DNA from: Roseiflexus sp. RS-1
GTDB lineage: Bacteria; Chloroflexota; Chloroflexia; Chloroflexales; Roseiflexaceae
NCBI RefSeq assembly: GCF_000016665.1
Contig: NC_009523.1
Span: 3,905,501 to 3,969,500 of the forward strand
Direction: 5' to 3'
DNA length: 64,000 bases
The stretch's first letter is position 1. Every line of letters begins with the position of its first letter. This document shows, piece after piece, positions 38,401 to 46,435 of the stretch. A program made the position numbers and the translations under genes. Below the pieces are notes generated by a model that did not search any database, was not told the DNA's origin, and saw nothing but the letters and a program-made list of their open reading frames with translations.

Positions 38401-41038
38401 GCCGTCGCTCAATCATGCCGTCACCGCTGCCGTGCTGCGGAATGCCTATATCAGCACCGCCGCTTCCGATAACGCCGAAGTCTTCGCGGTCAATCTCTCC
38501 TCAGACCGGGTGCGCCGCGCCATGGCGATTATCGAAGGCCTGCGCAACGGTCAGAGCCTTGGCGCGCTGCTGGGATATCAACTCGAACGCGGTCTGCACG
38601 ACCGCCATACACTGGCGGAAGTCGACCAGTATATCTATGTACTGCGCGATCGCTTCCCGCTGGTGGCAAACCGGCTGAAAAAGACCAAAACCACCGATCA
38701 TGGGTCGATCGCGGCGATCGAAGCGCGGAATGTCGTCGATGGCGAGGCGCTGGTCAATCATATCGAGAATGCTACACCTCGCGCCTATCCATATGGCATT
38801 GCCGGTCTGCCGGCGCCGGGTACGCCTGCTGGCGACGTTCTCGCCGCCGAGCTGATGCGTCTGCTCGATACCAACGACGCCGTCGCCGACATTGGCCTTG
38901 CTGAAGGGATCCACCAGGTCGTCCAGGGCAACTACGACCGCGCCGCAGCGACGCTGGAGTCACTATCGGGCGATAACCTGCCACTCATCCCCGACGTGGT
39001 CACAACGCCGCGCAGCGGCCTGGGGCTGACCTTACGGCTCGGGTTGCATCTCAAGCCAGGGTTGACGCCAACCAGTTCACCGATCATGGGCATGGCAATG
39101 ACACCACGCGCCAGTGCTGAACCTGCCCTCAACGACTGGTTGAGCCGGATCTTTCCGCCGCCTGATCAGGTAGGAACGGCGGTGGTAATAACGACGAACG
39201 ATGGCGTCCAGAGTACCCGGATCGTTACTCAGGCACAGCTGGGCTTGCAGCCAATCGATCTGCTATTTATGATCGTGCCGACCGATGAACAGGCTATGAC
39301 AGCGCTCGACGACGCGATTCGCCGCCATGTCAGCAGTGGTCTGGCGCTCGATGCAACGGTCGCTATTCGCTACACACAATCGATCGCGCCGCTCCGCTCA
39401 TTCTTCGAAGTGGGTGCGCTTGTCAATCAGGTACGCCCACTCGTGCTGGAAACCCGCCCGCTGCGATCCACCGACCTCTCAATCCCGACCGAGACCGGCA
39501 CGACCCAAGCCGCCGCAGCGGTCTACCATACTGATCGTCTGAATCATCTGATTTCCAATCTCAACGATCCTGCTGGTGCGCCCGCCCGCCTCCGCGATCT
39601 GGCGACGGCGCTGACGACCTTGCTGTCCGATGCGGTCGCTCAGCGTGACGGGCTGGTCGCAGGTATCGACGTTCACCTGAATGTCGTTATTGACGCGCTG
39701 GCGGAACTAAACCTGTATGGCTTGCCCCAGACCGGGTCTGGCGCCATACTTGAATGGCGTCAGACGCGCTACACCGCGCTGATGACCAAAGTGCGCGACC
39801 TGGCAGTGCGCTGGCAGGCAAAACTTGACGCCTTCGACGCAATGCTGCTCGATTATGGCGCACTCGACCCGCAAACCAGCGACGAGGCGCGTTTCGCGAG
39901 GTTGCAAGAAATTGAAAAACAGGTGGTCATCACTCCAACCCGGCTTGCGCCAGGCGCTACGCCCGCCGACTACCTGGCGCTGCTACCAGCGCAACGTCTG
40001 GCGTTCGCCAACAAACGCGCCGAATTTACTGGCATTCTGAACGCGCCGCCGCCAACCCTCTCAGGTCTGCTTGCCAGTGTCGAAACTGCCGCTGCGGGCA
40101 TGGAGACCTTTGACTTCGTCAGGCTCGAGCTGGACAACGACAAAGACGAGATCATCCGCTTCACCCAGGATACCAACAGCCATATACAGAACCTGATCGC
40201 CGACATCGACAACCGCATCCGGACAGCGACCGACGATCTGGCAGCCTATGCAGCCGCGACCAGCGAGAATGCGCGCGCCAACGCCTTCACCCACGCCGCA
40301 CATACGCTCCTTTCGCCTGATTTCATGGTCATACCAGAGTTCACCCTCGACGCCAATCAGGCTGATGAACTTCAGAAAGCCTACGCCAGCCGCGACGCGC
40401 TGCTCCGACACCAGACCGTGACGCTTGGCAATGACTTCCCGGTCGACGAATGGCTCTACGGCATCGCCCGGGTGCGCGATATGCCGCACCACTGGGAAGC
40501 GGCAACCATGCTAGCCGACGCACTTGCCCAGGCAGCGCTGGATCTGCATCCGCTACAACTGCCATATCTGGACGATGACAGTTGGCTGGCATTGCCCTAC
40601 CCGGAAGACTATCTGCTCGAAACCGACAAGCTGCTGTATACCGCGCACTTCACCGAGCCATTCGACAAAAACGCGACGCAGTGCGGTCTCCTCCTTGATG
40701 AATGGACTGAAATCATCCCAACCACCGAAGAAACGACCGGCGTAAGCTTCCATTATGACCGTCCGAATGCTGAACCGCCGCAGGTCATGCTCCTTGCTGT
40801 ACCGCCGGTGATCGACGGCAAATGGCAATGGGCCGATCTGGTCGATACTCTGCATGAAACCCTGGAACTCGCCAGGCGACGGGCAATCGAGCCTGACCAT
40901 ATTGCCAGCACTGACTACGGTCGTTACCTGCCCGCGACCATCTCAGCAGTGACCATGCATCCCATCACCATCGCCCTGAACTATGCACTGGTCAATAATG
41001 TGTACTCGGCTGTTGCAAGCGAGGGTGACAATGCCTGA
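35432..41038 (+). CDS. uncharacterised 1,868-residue protein
   Basis: The longest gene in the window. Residues 1-95 form a coiled coil rich in Gln, Ala, Arg and Glu (FQSLQQQLQQAQTALKAGDE). The rest is mixed alpha/beta with no repeat period that I can see. Possible landmarks are LLLPLRLETRF near residue 110, RIGRQPYGILPTTAY near 575 and a second helical stretch near 1,560-1,680. No catalytic motif, membrane segment or signal peptide is visible. ATG 35432 has AGAGGA upstream. It overlaps the next gene by eight bases, so the two proteins are very likely made together and may form a complex. Confidence 0.8.
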   Translation: MSDTSFQSLQQQLQQAQTALKAGDEALFLAREKLKRIEARQARLKRFFDPANPSHRAQEKQLAAQHDATVREIAALRERLGALQENLAGQLDAFLPLADPRKSIEQLNDLYPILLLPLRLETRFKQIATPDGMQHQLWVRVYPDDCAIDAFEASLSETELKNAQTYWSQLWRAAGDENLRRAAWRNLVASHGVGRAIWIERTYRPTNEADQPAPDATARVLVIPTTSPLDVATQGHARAYWSAVWRAASDAAAIDAAYQALVTAIGDDTATMILKDYRPFNLSDDPPAGHTRATTTVVVAFVTFPSPDETNAQRRAWSKAPHVDVLPERLVLLGYNGDILTLEQIGAAIPASLTTGPDPLADEGNQIRQDGADIQVSAEMRWMVDFEEALTRGMAFRVNLSPQQYNLGFDRLMALGVRLAADQTAGRQLFEQLLTNHHYSRAGLSLLPQGTPTNNTDDATSGYSSMDDADASYEILNGGNSALDPAADWFERYDGIWLTQLLGLDSSIINTVSGATNSDIRDAQAMNIALFPATLGYTLGAMLSPVFSDAAIEFVRSFYTHLVSGRGMLPALRIGRQPYGILPTTAYRRMAFDQPVDGYLAANIGIARRISAGSPYLNRLYDVLMRAYRVWGTLRDRVAHVGATGDPHQILLEILGLHPNSVEFDQRYAESLAQTLNTMNLSGFFEQLIVALALLEQGLDVLRDHGYDPGERERPDLLDKFFFARPFPIDETKLVDDQPLSEDKPIRDYTADGRNYIEWLIDAANTSLETLRLQTGLPDADRPTALLYLMLRHALMLGYYDTSIRLYQRADLLDSDAVLAARREAPFIHIKQQVQSSESRFKLLYDTQPAIAEGRPNVRVADYITSRLATLNDAARLREQIAALERLKNRPTAVLERVFVEHLDTCSYRLDAWLQGLALYQLSVMRSIGVEGSSRTGLYLGAYGWVENLRPNPARLRPVHLTNDELRAVFQRDGDPPLMRDSANAGYIHAPSLNHAVTAAVLRNAYISTAASDNAEVFAVNLSSDRVRRAMAIIEGLRNGQSLGALLGYQLERGLHDRHTLAEVDQYIYVLRDRFPLVANRLKKTKTTDHGSIAAIEARNVVDGEALVNHIENATPRAYPYGIAGLPAPGTPAGDVLAAELMRLLDTNDAVADIGLAEGIHQVVQGNYDRAAATLESLSGDNLPLIPDVVTTPRSGLGLTLRLGLHLKPGLTPTSSPIMGMAMTPRASAEPALNDWLSRIFPPPDQVGTAVVITTNDGVQSTRIVTQAQLGLQPIDLLFMIVPTDEQAMTALDDAIRRHVSSGLALDATVAIRYTQSIAPLRSFFEVGALVNQVRPLVLETRPLRSTDLSIPTETGTTQAAAAVYHTDRLNHLISNLNDPAGAPARLRDLATALTTLLSDAVAQRDGLVAGIDVHLNVVIDALAELNLYGLPQTGSGAILEWRQTRYTALMTKVRDLAVRWQAKLDAFDAMLLDYGALDPQTSDEARFARLQEIEKQVVITPTRLAPGATPADYLALLPAQRLAFANKRAEFTGILNAPPPTLSGLLASVETAAAGMETFDFVRLELDNDKDEIIRFTQDTNSHIQNLIADIDNRIRTATDDLAAYAAATSENARANAFTHAAHTLLSPDFMVIPEFTLDANQADELQKAYASRDALLRHQTVTLGNDFPVDEWLYGIARVRDMPHHWEAATMLADALAQAALDLHPLQLPYLDDDSWLALPYPEDYLLETDKLLYTAHFTEPFDKNATQCGLLLDEWTEIIPTTEETTGVSFHYDRPNAEPPQVMLLAVPPVIDGKWQWADLVDTLHETLELARRRAIEPDHIASTDYGRYLPATISAVTMHPITIALNYALVNNVYSAVASEGDNA

Positions 41039-42890
41039 AAGAATCATCAGCAACATTGAGCAGGCTCTGGTGCGACGCCAGTTACCGACCATCACCCTCT
41101 GGAACCGCCTCGAGGGTCGCCCGCGCACGCACGATTTCCAGCGCTCGCTCAGAGCCGAAATACGCGACGCGCTCTGGATGCTCACCCGCCAGTGGCAGGT
41201 TGGCGAATTCCAGGGCGATGACGCCGGTTCACCGGTCTTCGCCAAAATCCACCTGCAGATGTCGCGTTTCGACGCCTACCAGGCCGGTGCGCACGCGCCG
41301 CAGCCCTTTGACTACAGCCTGCCGCTCGAAGCACAGGTCGAGCAGCGACCTATCCCGTTCGAGCGCGGCAATCAGCCAATTTCGCTCGACATTCGCTTGC
41401 TGATGGGGCGGCAGTGGCTCAAGTTGCTGGCGTCAATCGGCGATTTCCGCGAAGAATTCTATGCGTTGTATCCCATCGACGCGCCCGACCCGGCGCAAAA
41501 GGCTGATGCCGAGGTCTGCTCGCATGCCGCAACCTGGCAGACCGTCGCAGCAGTGGCGCGCCACGCGATGGACGGCTACAAGCTCTACCGATTTCTGAAG
41601 AGCGACCCAAACCATCATGCCTATCAGGGAACCAGCATTCCCACTGCCGACCATGTGGCGGTTGAGGAGCTTGAGACCAGATTTATTGCGTGGTTTGAAC
41701 GGTTGCTGATCCAACCTGGTGCGGCGCAACCCGACGCCTGGCAGCCCGATCATCTCGAATACCAGTTTAGCGTTTCCTCGCCCGATCCAACCGGTGCGGG
41801 CGTCCTCAAAGCCGAAGAGTATTACCAGGGGCGACTGGACTGGTACAACCTCGACATCGATCCAACCCGCGCGCGCCTTGAGCCCGATGTTCCGGCGACG
41901 CCGCCCGGCGCGCTGCCTGCGCCGACCTGGTCGTTCATTCCCACAGAGTTACGGTTCGAAGGCATGCCCAACACCCGCTGGTGGACGTTTGAAGATTCGC
42001 GCACCAGTTTCGGCGCTATCAATGCTGGCGCCAAGGACCTGGCGCAACTGATGCTGCTCGAATTCGGCCTGCTGTATGCCAACGACTGGTTCCTCTTCCC
42101 ATTGACCCTGCCAATCGGCGTCAGCACGCGCATCCAGGGCCTGGCGGTCACCAATGTGTTTGGCGAACGGATCTGGATCGAAGCAGCCGGACGCGGACAG
42201 GACGAAGACTGGCAGCGCTGGAACATGTATACTCACACCGTCTATGGTGACGATAACGTTCAGGCCGATATGCGCGCCATTCTGTTGCCGACTGTGCCCA
42301 AGATTCAGGAAAGCCGCCCGCTCGAAGAAGTCGCCTTTATTCGCGATGAAATGGCCAATATGGTCTGGGGCATTGAAACGCGGATCACTATGGTCACCGG
42401 CGAAAGCCTGCCGGGCTATGAAGCTGGCGTCGATCTCAGGCGTTTCTACGAACGCCTGGTGAATCTGGCTCCCGCGCCGCCGCCAGTTGCCGCTGCGCCA
42501 GTACGTTATCAGGTGATGTCGAACAATGTACCCGAAAACTGGATTCCTTTCATTCCGGTTCATATACCGGGCAGCAATCGCGAGATACAGTTACAGCGCG
42601 CCGCGTTGCCGCGCGTCATTGCGCGCGACCCGAACCGCCCTGAAAAGATTCGCCCGCGAACTGCATTGCTACGCGAAGGTCTGGCGAATGGACAGCCATA
42701 CTTCGTCCATGAAGAAGCCATTACCCGTGCCGGAGTCGATCTGCGACAGACCTTTCAGCGCACGCGCTGGCACAATGGCCGCTGCGTCATCTGGTTTGGC
42801 GCGCGCAAAGCCACCGGGCGCGGTGAGGGAGCCAGCAATCTGCGCTTTGACTATCTTGCGCCAGCGCCGTTTACTCCGCCGGAAACCTGA
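41031..42890 (+). CDS. uncharacterised 619-residue partner protein
   Basis: ATG 41031 overlaps the stop of the 1,868-residue gene, with GAGGGTGA upstream; an in-frame upstream start would lie inside that gene. The N-terminus has ALWMLTRQWQVGEFQGDDAG, a block I recognise only from other hypothetical proteins. Further blocks are PNTRWWTFEDSRTSFGAINA and EVAFIRDEMANMVWGIETRI. No known domain, signal peptide or membrane helix is seen. Translational coupling suggests a fixed ratio with the preceding protein. Confidence 0.8.
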   Translation: MPERIISNIEQALVRRQLPTITLWNRLEGRPRTHDFQRSLRAEIRDALWMLTRQWQVGEFQGDDAGSPVFAKIHLQMSRFDAYQAGAHAPQPFDYSLPLEAQVEQRPIPFERGNQPISLDIRLLMGRQWLKLLASIGDFREEFYALYPIDAPDPAQKADAEVCSHAATWQTVAAVARHAMDGYKLYRFLKSDPNHHAYQGTSIPTADHVAVEELETRFIAWFERLLIQPGAAQPDAWQPDHLEYQFSVSSPDPTGAGVLKAEEYYQGRLDWYNLDIDPTRARLEPDVPATPPGALPAPTWSFIPTELRFEGMPNTRWWTFEDSRTSFGAINAGAKDLAQLMLLEFGLLYANDWFLFPLTLPIGVSTRIQGLAVTNVFGERIWIEAAGRGQDEDWQRWNMYTHTVYGDDNVQADMRAILLPTVPKIQESRPLEEVAFIRDEMANMVWGIETRITMVTGESLPGYEAGVDLRRFYERLVNLAPAPPPVAAAPVRYQVMSNNVPENWIPFIPVHIPGSNREIQLQRAALPRVIARDPNRPEKIRPRTALLREGLANGQPYFVHEEAITRAGVDLRQTFQRTRWHNGRCVIWFGARKATGRGEGASNLRFDYLAPAPFTPPET

Positions 42891-43350
42891 TATTTATTGG
42901 GTGTTATGCGGTCACTCTCAAGCTGTGCATCAAGAACGACTATCCCAGAGCACATCGGCGGTGCGCTCGAAGTGGTTCTTCGAGACCGGGGTGTTAATGC
43001 TGGCGTGAACTATCTCTCGGGACGGGATTAAGCCAGGCTGCTGTATCGTGCATAACATACCTTGATTGCTCGTTCATGTTTGTACAGATGAGCGCAATGA
43101 GCGTTGCATGCACCCTCAGTTCAAACCCGGCATTGGTGAAGGTGTATCCCGCATAGTAACCATTCACACTAAAGTACTGCATTCTGGCGCCACCCTGTTG
43201 CATCACGGCATGCTATGCTGATCTAAAAGTCAAAAAATCGCTAAAACGAACCGATCAACTGTACGTTGCTCCTACGCTCGTGTGGCGCGTCGGTTCCATG
43301 CGTAACAGGCGCAACAGGACAGGCATTCCCAGGAAGGAGCGATCCCATCC
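42891..43350. other. gap between the large-protein cluster and the G8 protein
   Basis: No complete gene is seen. Positions 43049-43140 hold an IS982 end; the rest shows no clear signal. Confidence 0.5.
43049..43140 (-). mobile_element. IS982 end remnant
   Basis: TACCTTGATTGCTCGTTCATG differs by one base from the terminal repeat of the IS at 28984. Its minus strand reads NAGFELRVHATLIALICTNM, the same transposase C-terminus. The rest of the element is missing. Confidence 0.75.
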
Positions 43351-44727
43351 ATGCAGCGCAATCCAGCCCTGATCGCGTCGGTATGTGCATTGTTGGTTTC
43401 CATTCTCTTCGCCGCCGGTTTGAGCCTTGCCGCTCCCTCATCAGCGCATTTCCCCTCTGTACAGATCACGCTTGCGTCTGGCGATCCGCCTGCACCGATG
43501 GACGTGCAGGTTGAGTCTGGCGCCGCGGTTGTCTGGCGCAATAACGACACACAGGCACACCGTCTCCGCTCTGTCGATGGCAGCTGGAGATCGCCGGTCA
43601 TCGCGCTAGGATCAGATCGGCATCAGGTATTCGTTGAGCCTGGACGCTATCCTTTTGTTTGCGATTTCGATCCAGGGATGAGCGGTGTGCTCACCGTTCA
43701 GCCTGATGCGTACCGCGTATTCCTGCCGCTGGTGATCCGCAGCGCACCGGGAGCGCAATCCGGCGAGCGCTGGTCGAACCCGGCGACGTGGGGCGGGCGT
43801 GTGCCGCAGAGTGGAGATGCGGCAACCATCCCGGCGGGCAAGGTCGTTCTGCTCGATGTCAGCCCGCCGCCGTTACAGAGTCTGACCATCGAAGGCGAAT
43901 TGGTCTTTGATCGGCGCGATCTCGATCTGACTGTCGGCTGGATCATGCTGCATGGTCAGGGACGCCTGCGCATTGGCACGCCAGCCGAACCGTTCGCCCA
44001 TCGCGCGACGATTACCCTCAACGCGCCCAATCCGAACGAAGATGTGATGGGAATGGGCACGCGCGGCATACTGCTCATGGGCGGTTCCTTCGAAGCGTAT
44101 GGCGTGATGCCGAATCGTGTGTGGACGAAACTGAACGACCATGCCGCTGCCGGTGCAACCACGCTTACCCTCAGCGATACGGTGAACTGGCAGCCCGGCG
44201 CCCAGATTGTCATCGCGCCAACCGACTTCTACGGTGTGGCGGAAACCGAACGACATACAGCACAGGCGGTGAACGGCGCCCGGGTCACGCTGGCGACGCC
44301 TCTGCAAACATCACGCTGGGGTCGGTTGCAGTATGTCAGTTCCACCGGAATGACCACGACGCCGACAACGGAAGTAACGCCGCTCGTGCTCGATGAACGC
44401 GCCGAAGTGGGACTGCTCTCGCGTCAGATCGTGATTCAGGGCGCCGATGATGCACGCTGGCGCAATGACCGCTTTGGCGCTCAGATCATGGTGATGGGGA
44501 GCGGGGTCTTGCGCCTCGATGGCGTTGAACTGCGGCGCGTCGGACAGGGCGGGCGTCCCGGTCGCTATCCGATCCACTTCCATCTGCTTTCGTATGCAGC
44601 AGACGGCAGCCTGATCGGTGATGCGACTCAGCAACTGGTCACCAACTCAAGCATCTGGAATTCGACCAACCGCTGCATAACGTCATGCCACAAATGGCAC
44701 AACGATTCGCAACAATATCTGCTATGA
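43351..44727 (+). CDS. secreted cupredoxin-G8 protein, 5' part (CEMIP/TMEM2-like; frameshifted)
   Basis: 458 residues. Residues 1-28 are a signal peptide (ALIASVCALLVSILFAAG). Residues 33-117 look like a cupredoxin with His70 and Cys104 but Asp107 where the second His ligand is expected, then Met110. VFLPLVIR lies at 123-130. From 138 a G8 domain follows (ERWSNPATWGGRVPQSGDAA, then LQSLTIEGELVFDRRDLDLT). Beta-helix sequence begins later. The frame breaks near 44682 after NRCIT and stops; the continuation is the gene at 44750. Confidence 0.82.
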   Translation: MQRNPALIASVCALLVSILFAAGLSLAAPSSAHFPSVQITLASGDPPAPMDVQVESGAAVVWRNNDTQAHRLRSVDGSWRSPVIALGSDRHQVFVEPGRYPFVCDFDPGMSGVLTVQPDAYRVFLPLVIRSAPGAQSGERWSNPATWGGRVPQSGDAATIPAGKVVLLDVSPPPLQSLTIEGELVFDRRDLDLTVGWIMLHGQGRLRIGTPAEPFAHRATITLNAPNPNEDVMGMGTRGILLMGGSFEAYGVMPNRVWTKLNDHAAAGATTLTLSDTVNWQPGAQIVIAPTDFYGVAETERHTAQAVNGARVTLATPLQTSRWGRLQYVSSTGMTTTPTTEVTPLVLDERAEVGLLSRQIVIQGADDARWRNDRFGAQIMVMGSGVLRLDGVELRRVGQGGRPGRYPIHFHLLSYAADGSLIGDATQQLVTNSSIWNSTNRCITSCHKWHNDSQQYLL

Positions 44728-44749
44728 CATCGCCGGTCACGCCATCTTT

Positions 44750-46327
44750 GTGGAAGACGCGGTTGAGCGCCGCAACCTGATTGAAAACAATCTGGTGCTG
44801 AAGGTGCGGCAACCGCCTCAACCGATCCTGCCGAGTGATCGCGAAGGTTTCCTGCGTGGTCCGTCGGGTTTCTGGCTGACCAATCCCGACAATATCGTGC
44901 GCGGAAATGTCGCCGCCGACGCGGCTGGCAATGGGTTCTGGCTGGCGTTCCCGGAACGTCCGCTCGGCTTGAGCAAACTGGTCCCGATACGTCCAATCAA
45001 CACCCAACTGGGAGTGTTCAGTCATAATGTCGCACACTCGAACAACAAGCCGGGCATCAACCTCGACTTTGCTCCCTTCGACGATACAGGGAACACCCGC
45101 GAGAGCAAGTACGTGCCGACCAGTGATGAAAGACAGGATCGCTACAGCGCCAACCGCGTGCGTTTTACGTTCAGCGACATTACAACGTACAAAAACCGAG
45201 ACAATGGGTTGTGGAATCGAACCTCCTGGCCCGACTACGTCCGTTTTGTTTCTGCCGATAATGCTGGCATGTTCTTCGCCGGCGCCGGTGACAATGGTCG
45301 GATATCCGACTCGCTGATTATTGGCGTGAGTCTGAATAACAGCACGCCGCCACCCACATCGAACCAACCGAATGTCGCGGTTGCCAGCTACCATAGCACC
45401 TTCGACATCGCTCACAATGTGATTGTCAATTTTCCGCTCAACGACCGCATTGACCGCGCCAGCGGCGCCTTCGCCGCCAACGACTACTACACCAGCCCGG
45501 TTGATCGCGGAATGGTGCGCAATCCCAATAACAGATTGATCAACAGCCATCCGGGACGACGGGTCATTTCGCCGAACATCAATACGCCGGTCGGGAATGC
45601 CGCACTCGCCGGTGCGCTGTGGGACCCGCACGGATACTGGGGACCGGCAGGGAATTACTGGGTGTACGACATTCCCTTCCTGACCGCCGGACGGACGTGT
45701 ATGCCGGTTGCTGGCGAGCATCTTAGCAGGAGTTGCGCCGGTCCGTACTACGGCGTCTCCGGCTTCAGGATTGATGGGAGCGATCGCTATAAGCCGGTGA
45801 TGCCGCTCACGATCACTCGTCTCGATCACAATATGCAGCCGATCGGTGCCTGGATTGTAGAAGACGGGAGTAGCGGCAACCTTAACACGTTCAATATTAT
45901 GTCGCACATGCGCCATTTTGCCGCCGTTCCCGATGGTCGTTACCGGATCGAGTTCCGTGACAATCTGGTCAGTCACCCTCTGCCGACACAGGAAGTTATG
46001 CTTGTGCTCTCGAACATGCATTCGACCTCTGATCGACTGATTCTCTCAGTACCATTCAGCGGGAGTGCAACGATACAGGCATACCTCACCACCCGCGAGT
46101 TATACCGGGATATTCAGGCGCCCAATACGCCGGTGCGCCACCTGACGCCGGTCGGTTCGTTCGCAGCATTGCTTGCTACCGAAAATAGTGTATGGCAAGA
46201 CCACGCGAATCAACAGGTATGGGTGAATGTGAGCGGCGGGCTCGCATTGCCGGGAGGCGCCCCGACCGATCCGCTGTCGGATGAAATGCTGTACCGCGCC
46301 ACGTATCTGCGCGTGTTCAAGCCGTAG
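44750..46327 (+). CDS. G8 protein, 3' part: parallel beta-helix (CEMIP/TMEM2-like)
   Basis: 525 residues as read from an internal start; the same frame begins earlier as NGTTIRNNICYDIAGHAIFV. The order ...GHAIFVEDAVERRNLIENN, then GFWLTNPDNIVRGNVAADAA, then GVFSHNVAHSNNKPGINLDF follows the animal CEMIP/TMEM2 proteins, some of which degrade hyaluronan. Together with 43351 it would be one secreted protein of about 990 residues. One extra T or two lost bases near 44682 would explain the break, by mutation or sequencing error. Confidence 0.8.
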   Translation: MEDAVERRNLIENNLVLKVRQPPQPILPSDREGFLRGPSGFWLTNPDNIVRGNVAADAAGNGFWLAFPERPLGLSKLVPIRPINTQLGVFSHNVAHSNNKPGINLDFAPFDDTGNTRESKYVPTSDERQDRYSANRVRFTFSDITTYKNRDNGLWNRTSWPDYVRFVSADNAGMFFAGAGDNGRISDSLIIGVSLNNSTPPPTSNQPNVAVASYHSTFDIAHNVIVNFPLNDRIDRASGAFAANDYYTSPVDRGMVRNPNNRLINSHPGRRVISPNINTPVGNAALAGALWDPHGYWGPAGNYWVYDIPFLTAGRTCMPVAGEHLSRSCAGPYYGVSGFRIDGSDRYKPVMPLTITRLDHNMQPIGAWIVEDGSSGNLNTFNIMSHMRHFAAVPDGRYRIEFRDNLVSHPLPTQEVMLVLSNMHSTSDRLILSVPFSGSATIQAYLTTRELYRDIQAPNTPVRHLTPVGSFAALLATENSVWQDHANQQVWVNVSGGLALPGGAPTDPLSDEMLYRATYLRVFKP

Positions 46328-46435
46328 GAGCGCCAATACACCCCTCCAACCCAATACCGGCATGATAACCGTAGAAGTACATGAGACTCATCTGGTCGAG
46401 TCGTGACCGGTGCAGCGAGTGATGAAAGAGGACGA

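Noticed and set aside
44660-44760. Programmed frameshift in the G8 protein
   Set aside because: No slippery run (such as A AAA AAG) or downstream structure is seen near 44682; mutation or sequencing error is more likely.
44639-46021. A 460-residue minus-strand frame
   Set aside because: It is antisense to the G8 beta-helix part, which has clear family blocks.
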